A stretch of 64,000 nt of DNA from Coptis chinensis (Eukaryota; Streptophyta; Magnoliopsida; Ranunculales; Ranunculaceae): positions 60,475,501 to 60,539,500 of the forward strand of contig CM027378.1 of the NCBI GenBank assembly GCA_015680905.1, read 5' to 3'. Below are positions 24,069-37,300 of the stretch, piece by piece. The notes under the pieces were generated by a model, which was not told the DNA's origin, ran no database searches, and worked only from the letters and a program-made list of their open reading frames with translations. Numbering within the stretch: position 1 is the stretch's first letter; each line of letters opens with the position of its first letter. The position numbers and the translations under genes were made by a program.

Positions 24069-25502
24069 TTAATGACCTCGTCGTTTCTGACGACCTTTGG
24101 ACCTTCCCCTTCTTTGTTTCCTTGGTGTAGTTTGGGACTCTGCATTTTTTTTCTTCGGTGCCCTTGTTTGGACAGGGGTACTCACACTGGCCATTTCCAT
24201 CTGAATAGGAACAGGAGCCATTCTCAGTGGAGACGGGTTTGCCATCATATCACTGAAGTGTTCTGGTTCAGCTTCTAACAAATCATCCTCTTCCAAATCA
24301 GTCAACTCCTAAAAATGTTTCTCTCAGCTGTAAACATGCCATTCTCTGGGTGACCTTGTAATAGGCCTTGTGTTAGGCCTTGCACTCCCTCTATTGCTAG
24401 GACTTCTGGACTGCCTGTTAACTCTTGGAAAGTGCATTCTACTCTTCCAGGGGATACCAGTTGAATATGAGTCGGACATTCCACTACTTGTGGCTGCTGC
24501 TCAGAGCTTCTTTGTTCCTCCAAAGTACTCCCTTCCCCATCAACATATTGGCTCCTGACATCGACTGTTTGAGTTACAACAGTAATGGCCAATTCCACTT
24601 CATCTAACCTCCGAACATTGGTATTCCCTTCCCCTTGTTGTCCAGTTACTCCACTCGCAGACTCTCCCCTATTTGGTACTTCTCTCTGAACTCTTGGTGC
24701 ATTTGTCTGCCCATTCTGCCTTCTTTCCCACACTCTCCTGATCCTCACACCACACTGAGTTGTTTCATGCCCAAACCTATTACACTTTTCACATGACAAC
24801 GGCTTCCATGGATACTCTAGAGGGATTACAATGTCTCGAGTGCCAGCTTTAATCTTAATAGATTCTTTGTAGCTATGATTAACAGGAAATTCAATGCAAA
24901 ATTGGGCAAAGGATAGCCGTTTTCTCTTTGCCATAGCTTCATCCATGAATTTTGGGGTTCCACCAATCAAACTGGTGAGATATTATAGTCTATCGAATGT
25001 CCACATCTCCTTTGGTACATCCAGTAGCTTCACCCATATCAGAATTGTGGCCACCTCATTTTTATAGTTGTCTACCTCCACTGACCATGGCTTTATGATG
25101 AACACTCTCCCCGCAATGAACACCGGTCCCCTTTCCAGTACCATTTGCCGATCTTTAGCACTGGTAAAACTCATATAAAACACTTCCTTATCAGTTGTTA
25201 TTTCAAATGATCCTTTCAAATTCCACCGTTTCTCCAGCATAGCCTTCACAGTGAGAAAAAACAATCTTTAATTTGTCCACAAAATACCCCACAAGATGCT
25301 CATCCCATTGTTTGATACCTTGTTCAACAAGGTCCTCAGGAACATCCACTACACCATCAATAATAATAGGAGAGAACTCCTTGAAAACTACATTTGAATC
25401 TTGTCCTCCTGACCGGCCAAACAAGGAACTCCATGAACTATTTGTAGTACTCCTCTGGTTTGTATCATTTGCAGATTCTATTGGGTTACTGGAGGATGCC
25501 AT
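24069..25502 (-). pseudogene. LINE ORF1 (DUF4283-type domain with zinc knuckle)
   Basis: The start MASSSNPIESAND at 25502 is followed by SSLFGRSGG, typical of plant L1 ORF1. The 25264-24983 reading (EKRWNLKGSFEITT...VLERGPVFIAGRVFIIKPW) is a DUF4283 domain, the RNA-binding core of this protein. Next comes WKPLSCEKCNRFGHETTQC with a CCHC knuckle. The end (24305-24069) is a basic tail (PRKQRRGRSKGRQKRRGH) fit for nucleic-acid binding or nuclear import. The pieces lie in several frames, so at least two or three lesions separate them. The protein would coat LINE RNA. Confidence 0.85.
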
Positions 25503-25678
25503 GTCATTTGAGCTCTCCTTCCTTCTCTGAACTCATACTGTAGGCAGTGTAGGATTTTACCAGAAAATGAATAAAGCTTGAACTTTGTTCGGATAAGCGA
25601 GGGAAACTGAGAAAGTTTTAACTAAAACAGGTAATAAAAGGAGCACTGGATCGCAGACTTAACTTAACTACCGTTAGT

Positions 25679-25792
25679 ACTAATCACCTTAACAAAGCAC
25701 GTAAACATTACTAACTCTTATTTACTATAAATATAATTGGTCTAAATGTAATATTATTATGAGATTAAAATTACAATTTTGGGCTCTTATCA
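25679..25792 (-). mobile_element. Family-A LTR, 5' end part (right of LINE)
   Basis: This is the first ~114 bases of the LTR on the minus strand, from TGATAAGAGCCC at 25792. It is collinear with 480-586 and with 61867-61985. It continues the LTR interrupted at 15030. Confidence 0.8.
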
Positions 25793-26096
25793 GTAATGTT
25801 AGGAGAGTTGTGACATTGAGAGATAGAGAGAAACCAAGAAGAAGAATGGAGAAGAATAGAGGCTTGAATAATTAAGTTATAGATAGAGAGATATTGATTA
25901 GGGTTAGAGTTATTGTTCTCTTCCCAAAATTACATATTTATACTAACCTACCTTGGGTGTGAAGTAACCCAAAACATTAGAATAGAAACTACTAGATATG
26001 GGAATAAAAACTACTAGATAAGGATGAGTTTGACTTATAGTCCACACTTATAGAAATGTGGGACTTTATATATGTCAATTACCTCCTACTCTAATA
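25793..26096 (-). mobile_element. 3' LTR of the copia element
   Basis: The inner edge is set by the polypurine tract. The outer edge lacks the first ~20 bases seen in the other LTR (TGTTAAATTCCATG...), as expected if a gypsy element inserted near that end. It keeps the intact Helitron target site ATTTA^TACTA at 25936-25945. Confidence 0.75.
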
Positions 26097-26825
26097 CTCC
26101 CCCTCAAGCTGTAATGCAGCGAATTATGCAAATTACAGTTTGAAGTGCAGAAAGAAAATATAAGAATACAGCTCCCCCTTTCATAGAGAACTGTCTTTAG
26201 TGGAAGAAATGTTGTCAGTGTAGGCAATGGCTTAACCTGAATACTGAAGTTGTACCACAGGCACAAACTGGAAATATGAGTGCAGTTTAGGCGTGACTGC
26301 AACCTGAGATTGAGATGAATTCTAAATAGTGCAGTGATGGCATGACTACAACCTGAGAGATTAATATTGAATAGTGCAATGATGATGTGACTGCAACCTG
26401 AGAGATGAATAGAAAGCTCATGATTTTCAGCCAAAGAGCTCAACAAGAGATAGTAATAGTCAATGAAACACCTGAGTACCGGGCACCACTACGGCATAAA
26501 AGGAATCAAAACTTGAAAAGCTAAACCATCAACGACAACAACATATAATAAACTCCTCAATAAGAAGGCTAAAACATAAAGCCGTTGAAACACCATAGAA
26601 CTCAGAACCATGACATTAAAGGAAATCAAACTCTTACAAATGAAAGAACTTATCAACCAACTAATAATCAAGAATTCTACTAAATCATATTAGTTGAGAC
26701 GAGGAGAAACTGCTAAAGAATATGGAAAACTGGACCTGAATACCTGAAGTGAGGGGGCACATGCCCTCTGATTTGCCTTTGGGAAGGGGTGCATGCCCTC
26801 AAATTAGAACTAACCGGTTGACTTT

Positions 26826-26915
26826 TGTGAACAGTACCAGTGAACAGTGAGATGAACAGTATCGTGAACAGTACGATGAAGAGTAACGATGAACAATACT
26901 AGTGAATAGAGGAAG
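26826..26915. repeat. Degenerate minisatellite of GTGAACAGTA/GATGAACAGT units
   Basis: Phrases such as GTGAACAGTACCA, GTGAACAGTGAGA, GATGAACAGTATC and GTGAACAGTACGA follow each other every 12-16 bases, in the interior of the copia element. Nearby (26.75-27.2 kb) are several GC-rich motifs (GGGGCACATGCCC, GGGCGCGCTC, GTGCGCCCC) like those at 13.4-13.7 kb. Confidence 0.7.
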
Positions 26916-27508
26916 ATAGAAAGAATAATTCCTCACGAGATAGAGGTCATGTGCCCCTATAATACTTCAAACAAACAACTTGAAGAATATAACAAATACT
27001 TTGAACTGAAGAAAATGCAAATTTAGGTTACTGGAGGTCAGGGCGCGCTCTGAGATTGTGGAAAACTGAGACTGCGGAAGCGAAACAATACTAAAAGATA
27101 ATATTGAGACAAAGAGATTGTGGAACCTTGAATACTGAAGAGGGTGTGCGCCCCTTGACGAAGGCACTCTACAGCGCGTGCGCCCCCTATATCACTTAAT
27201 TCAAACCATGGAGAATAATGAGACAAAGAGATTGCGGAATCGAAACAACTGTAAGAATCAATATTGAAAACTGATATACGAAACTGGAACCTTAAAACTT
27301 CATATCTCTGTCCTAATTTTGTGAGAAAGATTAAAACGTGAATTGAATACTTTGAAATTTCTTCTTGTGAGAAAGAGAAAGATTGAAATTTGAATTGAAT
27401 ATTGAAAATTGAAAAGGACTTGATTTTGTTTTTGATTTTGATTTTTTTTTATATTGATTTTGAGAGATTCCTCTTCTAGCATACTACTGAACTTTGATTT
27501 GAACATGA

Positions 27509-27521
27509 CGCTTTGATACCA
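27509..27521 (-). promoter_or_regulatory. Copia primer-binding site
   Basis: The minus strand reads TGGTATCAAAGCG, close to the TGGTATCAGAGC used by plant copia elements to pair with initiator tRNA-Met. It directly abuts the LTR end at 27522. Confidence 0.8.
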
Positions 27522-27685
27522 TGTTAAATTCCATGTTAGCAGTAATGCTAGGAGAGTTGTGACATTGAGAGATGGAGAGAAACCAAGAAGAAGAATATAG
27601 GCTTGAATAATTAGGTTATTAAGAGAGAGAGAGAGATATTGATTAGGGTTAGAGTTATTGTTCTTTATCTAGAGTTACATATTTA
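27522..27685 (-). mobile_element. 5' LTR of the copia element, interrupted by a Helitron
   Basis: It matches 25791-25940 almost throughout (AGGAGAGTTGTGACATTGAG and so on), with a purine block of GA repeats. It stops exactly at ACATATTTA (27677-27685), where the Helitron CTAG begins. The rest of this LTR (TACTAACCTACC...) is not seen again in the window. Confidence 0.8.
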
Positions 27686-27696
27686 CTAGCTATTAA

Positions 27697-27715
27697 GCCC
27701 GACCTATGGCCGGGC
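27697..27715 (-). other. Helitron 3' hairpin
   Basis: GCCCGACCTATGGCCGGGC on the plus strand: an 8-bp stem with one mismatch and a 3-base loop, 7 bases from the CTAG end. In Helitrons this hairpin helps end rolling-circle replication. Confidence 0.88.
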
Positions 27716-27851
27716 ATGCTACCTTGATAGTCCAATATCTGCTTGAATAAATAATAAATAGTCCAAGTAAAGCCCATTAGATAGATTTATTTAATATTAG
27801 TAACTTTATCGAACTTGAAATCCCCAAATCTCTTGGACTTATTTTTGTTGT

Positions 27852-28050
27852 TTAATAATAGAATTTTGTTTGAAGTTATGCGAAGATTATATTGCGACTA
27901 TTTACAATGTAAAACTATACTTATTTTTTAGATTTGTTCAATGCATGCTTGTTTTTTAATAATAGAATTTTGATTGAAGTTATGTGAAATTGTTCAATGA
28001 AGCAAAGATGATATTGCGACTATTTTCAATGCAAAACTATACTTGAACTA
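27852..28050. repeat. Diverged tandem duplication inside the Helitron end
   Basis: TTTAATAATAGAATTTTG, GAAGTTATG, ATATTGCGACTATTT and AAAACTATACTT occur in the same order at 27852-27926 and again at 27955-28046. The second copy has an insertion of about 15 bases. Confidence 0.75.
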
Positions 28051-28304
28051 TGTTATTTTTAAGATTTGTTCAATACATTTATATCAAATTATTTTATTTT
28101 AATTTATTTGTTTTTTTTTTAATGTGGGTTGTATACAAATGTGGACTTAAGTCATAAGCCTATTTGGTAATCTGTAATATAGACCAAATTGACGCAAACA
28201 GTCCAACTTTATCACTTAGGCCCATAATGCACTTCTTAGGGCTACAGTGCATCTTAGACATACCCATTTAATTGTGGTTGAGTCAAATTTTTTAATTAAA
28301 ATGT

Positions 28305-31300
28305 TGATTGGAACTATAAAGTTCGTATTAACCAACCGAACTATTATTTATCTGATACTATTTATCAACGTATGTGGAGTTTATAGTGAAAACAAATAGC
28401 GTATCTAAGAAAAAAAATGTACGGACAACGTGAAAAGCCCAAAGTCTTCTAATTATGTATGTATTTTAAGAAAACATAATTTTTGGGCCATAGTCGTGTC
28501 CTTGGTCAGAGCATTATTTATTAAGATCTTTTTGTTCATGAATAAACTTGCACTTAAATTACATACTAAATAGTTAAGTTGTGATGATGTATGCATGTAT
28601 AAACTTGCATCCAAAGTCTTCTAATTATGTATATATTTTACAAAAGCCCAAATTTTGGCCCATAGTAGTGTCCTTGGTCAGAGTATTAATTATTAATAAC
28701 TTTTTGTTCATGTATAAATTTTCACAGGAGTTTATAGTGAAAACGAACAACGTATCCAGCAAAAAAAATGTACGAACAACGTGAAAAGCCCAAAGACTTG
28801 TAATTCTGTATATATTTTACAAAATCCCAAACTTTGGCCCATAGTCATATCCTTGGTCAGAGTATTATTTATTAAGAATTTTTTGTTCATGTATAAACTT
28901 GCACTTACTGATAAGTGCTCAAAAAGTGCTATTTAACCCTCGATTATGCCTCTTGTTTAGCCATCTTAGTGGACTAATAGTGTTTGTAAGTTATGTTTTA
29001 TGATTCTACAGGTGAAAGAGAGAGTTTTGTGGAATATTAGAGAAAAAAGGGTAAAACGGAGCAATTCAGAGCATTAAGGATCACATGGGAAGCCCGTGGA
29101 CAATCATGGGGAAGACCAAGGAATTGGAGCTATTAAATATGCGACTTGGACCTATTTTAAAGCCTATTTGGAAGCCCAAGGCCAAAGGATTCATTGCTTG
29201 GAGCAAAGCCCGCAAAAGAGGATAGAAGGATAGAGTAGAAGAGACAAAATCGGCTAATGCGCCCGATGCATGGATCGAAAGGCCCGTGACGATTTATCGC
29301 GCCCGAGAGACGATGCATAAAATGCCCGCGACGCACGGATCGGATTAATCGTAGCCAATTTTTTCTTAGTTTTGGAGACGAAGTTGGACTCTGAAAGAAG
29401 TCTATTTGTATTAGGAAATAAATGACGGTTTGGAATGCTTCTAGAGCTCATTGTAACCTCTATAAATAGAGGACCTAAGTGCCTCACGTAATTGGCCAAT
29501 TCACTTATATTCTTGTCTCCAGAACTTGAGGCAGAGAGAGATTAATAATAAAAGATCGATTTTAACTAGCCGAGTCTTAATAAATTAGTCTTTCTAGTCT
29601 TATGTTCTTCGACTTTTCTCCTTCTTGTTCTTCGTGTTCTTCCTTCTTTATGGAAGACTAATCTTCTCCTTCAAGGGAGGAGATGAAGCCAGTGCTTAAG
29701 GTTTAATGATTCTTCTGGTTCATGGTGTTCTTCAATCAGGTTAGTTCTTTATGTTTTTAGTTATTAGTTCCATTGCCCACACCAGGGGATGGAAGTATAG
29801 AATAGGATTTATATTTTGCAATATTAATATCATGCTAGTGTTCTTTACTTTTCTTCTAGTAGAATAGTTCTTTAGAGTTAGGGAAGTATTCTTTGTGTTG
29901 CCTTAGAAGGGGTAGCTCAGGGAGTGGCTGCCTAAGGGAAGTATTCTTTGTGTTTGCCTTAAGTGGTGATTCATTGAATGGCCGCCCTGTTAGGAAGTAC
30001 TCTTTGATGTTGCACTTGGTAATACATTGAATGGCTGCCCGAGCTTACATAAAAGGAAAGAAGATATTAATAGCAAAAACATAGGAACAACCTTAAGTAG
30101 AGTTAATTGTTAACGATGTTTCATCCAAGAGGGCATCGACACTCGCTCGATTGCCTAATTGTGGTCTACTTGTAAGAACAACCATGAAGCAGAAGGTCAT
30201 AGATTAAAAGTATTGGTGGATTCTAATCTCTTAAATTCCCAATCTTATAAATTCTCAATAGTTTAGTTTAGTATTAGAATCTATAATCTCTACAATCATA
30301 CTTTTTAATCCCTTAAATCCCCTTTCCAGTCATGTCCTCCACATAACATACACTTAAAAGTGGAACAATAACCTACTCATCCCTTACTTATTGAGAGATA
30401 ATTAGGTTTTGATACGCTTCTATTTTGTTCAACGACCATACACCATCTACATACACAAAAAGAGGCTGGTCACTTACATACTGAGTCGTTAAGTTGTGAT
30501 AGAAGAAGAATTAACGAATTGGAACGATAAAATTTGTATTAACCGAACTATTATTTATCTTCTACTATTTATCAACATTAGTGGAGTTTATAGTGAAAAC
30601 GAATAGCGTATGCTACAAAAAAATATGTACGGACAACGTGAAAAGCCCAAAGTCTTCTAATTATGTATATATTTTACAAAAGCCCAAACTTTGGCCCATA
30701 GTTGTGTCCTTGGTCAGAGTATTATTTATTAAGAACTTTTTGTTCATGTAAAAACTTGCACTTACATACTAAATCGTTAAGTTGTGATGGAAGAATAATC
30801 AACTAATTGGACTGATAAAATATTTCTTAACCGAACTATTATTTATTTTCTACTATTTATCAACGTATATGGAGTTTATAGTAAAAACGAACAGTGTATT
30901 CAGCAAAAAAAATGTACGAACGACGTGAAAAGCCCAAAGTCTTCGAATTATGTATGTATTTTATAAAAGCCCAAAGTCTTCGAATTATGTATGTATTTTA
31001 TAAAAGCCCAAACTTTGGCCCATAGTCCTGTCCTTGGTCAGAGTATTATTTATTAAGAACTTTTTGTTCATGTATAAACCGGCACTTTATCGAGTTTATA
31101 GTGAAAATGCACAATGTATCCAACAACAAAAAATGTATGAACAACGTCAAAAGCCCAAAGTCTTCTACTTATGTATGTATATTACGAAAGCCAAAACTTT
31201 GGCCCATAGTCGTGTCCTTTGTCAGAGTATTATTTATTAAGAACTTTTTGTTCATGTATAAATTTGCACGTGAGTTTATATTAAAAATGAACAGCGTATC

Positions 31301-34300
31301 CAGCAAAAAAATGTACGAACAATGTAAAAAGCCCAAAGACTTGTAATTATGTATGTATTTTACGAAAGCCTAAACTTTGGTCCATAGTCGTGTCCTTGGT
31401 TAGAGTATTATTTATTAAAAACTTGTTGTTCATGTATAAACTTGCACTTACATACTAAGTCGTTAAATTGTGATAGAAGAAGAATCAACAAATTGGAAGG
31501 ATAAAATTCGTATTAACCGAACTATTATTGATCTGCAATTATTTATCAATATATGTGGAGTTTATACTGAAAACGAACAGCGTATGCAGAAAAAAAATGT
31601 ACAAACAACGTCAAAAGCCCAAAGTCTTCTAATTATGTATGTATTTCACAAACGCCAAAACAATGACCCATAGTCGTGTCCTTGGTGAGACCGTCAAAGT
31701 ATTATTTATTAAGAATTTTTTGTTCATGTAAAAACTAGCACTTACATACTGAATCGTTAAGTTGTGATATAAGAATAATCAACAAATTGGAACTATAAAA
31801 TTCGTATTAACCGAACAACTATTTATCAACATATATGGAGTTTATAGTAAAAACGAACAACGAATCCATGAAAAAATTTTTACGAAAAACGTCAAAAGCC
31901 CAAAGTCTTCTAATTATGTATGTATTTTACAAAAACCCAAATTTTGGCCCATAGTCGTGTCCTTGGTCAGAGTATTACTTATTAAGAACTCTTTGTTCAT
32001 GTATAAACTTACACTTACATAATGAGTCGTTAAGTTGTGATAAAAGAAAAATCAACGAATTTGAACGAAAAAATTCGTATTAACCGAACAATTATTTATC
32101 TGCTAATATTTATCAACATATGTGAAGTTTATAGTGAAAACGAATAGTGTATGCAGCAAAAAAAATATACGAACAACCTGAAACGCCCAAAGTCTTCTAA
32201 TTTTGCATGTATTTAAAAAAGCCCAAACTTTGGCCCATAGTCATGTCCATGGTCAGAGTATTATTTATTAAGAATTTTTTATTTACGTAAAAACTTTCAC
32301 TTACATACTGAATTATTCAGTTATAATGGAAGAAATATCAACGAATTGGAACGATACAATTCCTATTAATAGAACAATAATTTATCTACGATTATTTATC
32401 AACGTATATGGGGTTTATAGAAAAAACGAGCAATATATCAAGCAAAAAAAATGTACGAACAACGTCAAAAGCCCAAAGTCTTCTAATTATGTTTGTATTT
32501 TATAAAAGCAAAAACTTTGGCCCATAGTCGTGTCCTTGGTCAGAGTATTATTTATGAAGAACTTTTTGTTCATGTAAAAACTTGTATTAGAGTTTAAAGT
32601 GAAAACGCATAGTGTATCTAGCAAAAAAAATTTACGAACAAAGTCAAAAGCCCAAAGTATTCTAGTTATGTATTTATTTTACGAAACCCCAAACTTTGGC
32701 TCGTAGTCGTGTCTTTAGTCAGAGTATTATTTATTAAGAACTTTTTGTTCATATATAAATTTGCACATTAGTTTATATTGAAAATGAATTGCGTATACAG
32801 CAAAAAAAATGTACGAACAACGTAAAAGGCCAAAAGACTTGTAATTATGTATGCATTTTATGAAATCCCGAAGTTAGGCCCATAGTCATGTCCTTGACCA
32901 GAGTATCATTTATTAAGAACTTCTTGTACATGTATAAACTTGCACTTACATACTGAGTTGTTAAGTTGTGATAGAAGAAGAATCAACGAATTGGATCGTT
33001 AAAATTCGTATTAACCGAACTATTATTGAAATGCTATTATTTATCAACATATGTGGAGTTTATAATGCAAACGAACAACGTATGCAGCAAAAAAAATATG
33101 TACGAACAACGAGAAAAGCCCAAAGTCTTCTAATTATGTAAGTATTTTACAAAATCCCAAACTTTGGCCCATAGTCGTGTCCTTCGTCAGACCGTCAGAG
33201 TATTATTTATTAAGAACTTTTTGTTCAAGTAAAAACTTGCACTTACATACTGAATCGTTAAGTTGTGATAGAAGAATAATCGACGAATTGGAATGATAAA
33301 ATTCGTATTAACCGAACTACTATTTATCAACGTATATGGAGTTTATAGTAAAAATGAATAGCGAATCCATCAAAAAAATTTACTAAAAACGTCAAAAGTC
33401 CAAAGTCTTCTAATTATGTATGTATTTTACAAAAGCCCAAACTTTGGCAAATAGTCGTTTCCTTGGTAAGAGTATTATTTATTAAGAACTTTTTTTCATG
33501 TACAAACTTACACTTACATACTGAGTCGTTAAGTTGTGATAGAAGAAGAATCAACGAATTTGAATGATAAAATTCGTTTTAACTGAATTATTAGTTATAT
33601 GCTATTATTTATCAACATATGTGGAGTTTACAGAGAAAACGAACAACGTATGCAGCAAAAAAAAAATGTACGAACAACGTGAAAAACCCAAAGTCTTCTA
33701 ATTATATATGTATTTTACAAAAGCCCAAACTTTGGGCCATAGTCGTGTCCTTGGTCAGACCGTCAGAGTATTATTTATTCATAACTTTTTGTTCATAAAA
33801 AAACTTGCACTTACATATTGAATCATTTAGTTGTGATAGAAGAATAATCAACGAATTGGAACGATAAAATTCGTATTAACCGTACTACTATTTATCAACG
33901 TATATGGAGTTTATAGTAAACACATATAGCGAATCTATCTAAAAAAATTTACGAAAAACGTCAAAAGCCTTCTAATTATGTATGTATTTTACAAAAGCCC
34001 AAACTTTGGCAAATAGTCGTGTCCTTAGTTAGAGTATTATTTATTAATAATTTTTTGTTCATGTATAAACTTACACTTACATACTGAGTCGTTAAGTTGT
34101 GATAGAAGATGATTCAACTAATTGGAACGATAAAATTCGTATTAACCAAACTATTAGTAATATCCAATTATTTTTCAACATATGTGGAGTTTACTGTGAA
34201 AACGAACAGCGTAAGCAGCAAAAAAAAATACGAGCAACGTAAAAAGCCCAAAGTCTTCTAATTATGTATGTATTTTGCAAAACCCGAAACTTTAGCCCGT

Positions 34301-37300
34301 AGTTATGTCTTTGGTCAGACCGTCAGAGTATTATTTATTAAAAACTTTTCGTTCATGTAAATACTTGCACTTACATACTGAATCGTTAAGTTGTGATAGA
34401 AGAATAATCGACTAATTCAAACGATATAATTCGTATTAACTGAACTACTATTTATCTGCTACTATTCATCAACGTCTACGGAGTTTATAGTAAAAACGAA
34501 TAGCGTATCCATCAAAAAAAATTTATGAAAAACGTCTAAAGCCAGAAGTCTTCCAATTATGTATGTATTTTACAAAATCCCAAACTTTATGCCATAGTCG
34601 TGTCCTTGGTCAGATTATTATTTATTGAAAACTTTTTGTTCATGTATAAACTTACACATACATACTGAGTCGTTAAGTTGTGATAGAAGAAGAATCATTG
34701 AATTGGAACGATAAAATTTGTATTAACCGAACTTTTATTTATCTGCTATTATTTATCAAAATATGTGAAAACTAATAGTGTATGCAGCAAAAAAAATGTA
34801 CAAACAACCTGAAAATCCCATAGTCTTCTAATTATGTATGCATTTTACAAAATCCCAAATTTTGGCCCATAGTCGTGTCCTTGGTCAGAGTATTATTTAT
34901 TAAAATAAAAATTCATGTAAAAACTTGCACTTCCATACTGAATCGTTAAGTTGTAATGGAAGAATAATCAACGAATTGGAACGAAAAAATTCGCATTAAC
35001 CGAACTATTATTTATTTCCTATTATTTATCAACGTATAAGGAGTTTAAAGTAAAAACGAACAGCGTATCCTGCAAAAAAAATGAACGAACAACGTCAAAA
35101 GCTCAAATTTTTCTAATCATGTTTGTATTTTATAAAAGCCCAAACTTTGGCCCAAAGTCATGTCCTTGGTCAGAGTATTATTTATTATGAACTTTTTGTT
35201 TATGAATAAAATTGCACTGGAGTTTATAGTGAAAATGCACAGTGGATCCAGCAAAAAAAATTTACGAACAAAGTCAAAAGCCCAAAGTATTCTAATTATG
35301 TATGTATATTACGAAAGCCCAAACTTTGGCGCGTAGTCGTGTCTTTAGTTAGAGTATTATTTATTAAAAACTTTTTGTTCATTTATAAATTTTCACATAA
35401 GTTTATATTGAAAACAAACTGCGTATCCAGCAAAAAAAATGTACGTACAACGTAAAAGGCCCAAAGACTTGTAATTATATATGTATTTTATGAAAGCCCA
35501 AACTTAGGTCTATAGTCGTGTCCCTGGTCAGAGTATTGTTTATTGAGAACTTCTTGTTCATGTATAAAGTTGCACTTACATACTGAGTCGTTAAGTTGTG
35601 ATAGAAGAAGAATCAACAAATTGGAACGATAAAATTCGTATTAACTGAACTATTATTGATATATTATTATTTATCAACATATGTGGAGTTTATAGTAAAA
35701 ACGAATAGCGTATGCAGCAAAAAAAAATTTACGAACAACGTGGAAAGCCCAAAGTCTTCTAATTATGTATGTATTTTACAAAAGCCCAAACTTTGGCCCA
35801 AAGTCGTGTCTTCGGTCAGACCGTCAGAGTATTATTTATTAAGAACTTTTTGTTCATGTAAAAACATGCACTTACAAACTGAATCGTTAAGTTGTGATAG
35901 AAGAATAATCAACGAATTGGAACGATAAAATTCGTATTAACCGAACTACTATTTATCTGCTACTATTTGTCAACGTATATAGAGTTTATAGTAAAAACGA
36001 ATAGCGAATCCGTCAAAAAAAAATTACGAAAAACGTCAAAAGCCCAAAGTCTTCTAATTATGTATGTATTTTATAAAAGCCCAAACTTTAACAAATAATC
36101 CTGTCCTTGGTCAAAGTATTATTTATTAAGAACTTTTTGTTCATGTATAAACTTACACTTACATACTGAGTCGTTAAGTTGTGATAGAAGAAGAATCAAC
36201 TAATTGGAACGATAAAATTCGTATCAACCGAACTATTAGTAATATGCTATTATTTATCAACATATGTCGAGTTTACTGTGAAAACGAACAGCGTATGCAG
36301 CAAAAAAAAAGTACGAACGACGTGAAAAGCCCAAGTCTTCTAATTACGTATGTATTTTACAAAAGCCCAAACTTTGGTCTATAGTCGTGTCCTTGGTCAG
36401 ACCGTCAGAGTATTATTTATTAAGAACTTTTTGTTCATGTAAAAACTTGCACTTACATACTGAATCGTTAAGTTGTGATAGAAGAATAATCAACGAATTT
36501 GAACGATAAAATTTGTATTAATCGAACTACTATTTATCTGCTACTATTTATCAACGTATATGGAGTTTATAGTAAAAATGAATAGCGAATCTATCAAAAA
36601 AAATTTAAGAAAAACGTCAAAAGCCCAAAGTCGTCTAATTATGTATGTATTTTACAAAAGCCCAAACTTTGGCAAATAGTTATGTCTTTGGTCAGAGTAT
36701 TATTTATTAAGAACTTTTTGTTCATTTATATACTTACATTTACATACTGACTCGTTAAGTTGTAATAGAAGAAGAATCAACTAATTGGAACGATAAAATT
36801 CGTATTATCTGAACTATTAGTAATATCCTATTATTTATCAACATATGTGGAGTTTACTGTGAAAATGAACAGCGTACGCAGCAAAAAAAAAATGTACGAA
36901 CAACGTGAAAAGCCCAAAGTCTTCTAATTATGTATGTATTTTACAAAAGCCCAAACTTTGGCCCATAGTCGTGTGCTGGGTCAGACAGTCAGTGTATTAT
37001 TTATTAAGAACTTTTTGTTCATGTAAAAACTTGCACTTACATACTGAATCGTTAAGTTGTGATAGAAGAATAATCAACCAATTCAAATGATATAATTCGT
37101 ATTAACTGAACTACTATTTATCTGCTACTATTTATGAACATCTACGGAGTTTATAGTAAAAACGAATAGCGTATCGAACAAAAACAATTTATGAAAAACG
37201 TCGAAAGCCAAAAGTTTTCCAATTATGTATGTATTTTACAAAATCCCAAACTTTGGCCCATAGTCGTGTCCTTGGTTAGAGTATTATTTATTAAGAACTT

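Larger units (their letters stand above)
25793..27685 (-). mobile_element. Short Ty1/copia-type element, non-autonomous
   Basis: Two LTR-like direct repeats (25793-26096 and 27522-27685) bracket about 1.4 kb. On the minus strand the internal side of the left repeat carries the polypurine tract CAGCTTGAGGGGGAG (26111-26097). The internal side of the right repeat carries TGGTATCAAAGCG (27521-27509), a copia PBS matching initiator tRNA-Met. This order makes it a minus-strand copia element. The interior has no recognisable gag or pol. The left LTR is abutted by the family-A gypsy element and the right LTR by a Helitron, so both outer ends are cut by insertions. Confidence 0.75.
27686..28304 (-). 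mobile_element. Helitron 3' terminal region
   Basis: Read on the minus strand, the end is a hairpin (GCCCGGCCATAGGTCGGGC, 27715-27697), a 7-base spacer and CTAG (27689-27686), followed by a host T. This is the plant Helitron 3' signature. The intact copia LTR shows the empty site ATTTA^TACTA, the A^T target Helitrons use without duplication. The 5' end (TC...) would lie further right and was not found. The region has no gene. It includes a duplicated ~90-base block (27852-27926 and 27955-28046). The tandem array begins about 600 bases from the hairpin. Confidence 0.85.
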
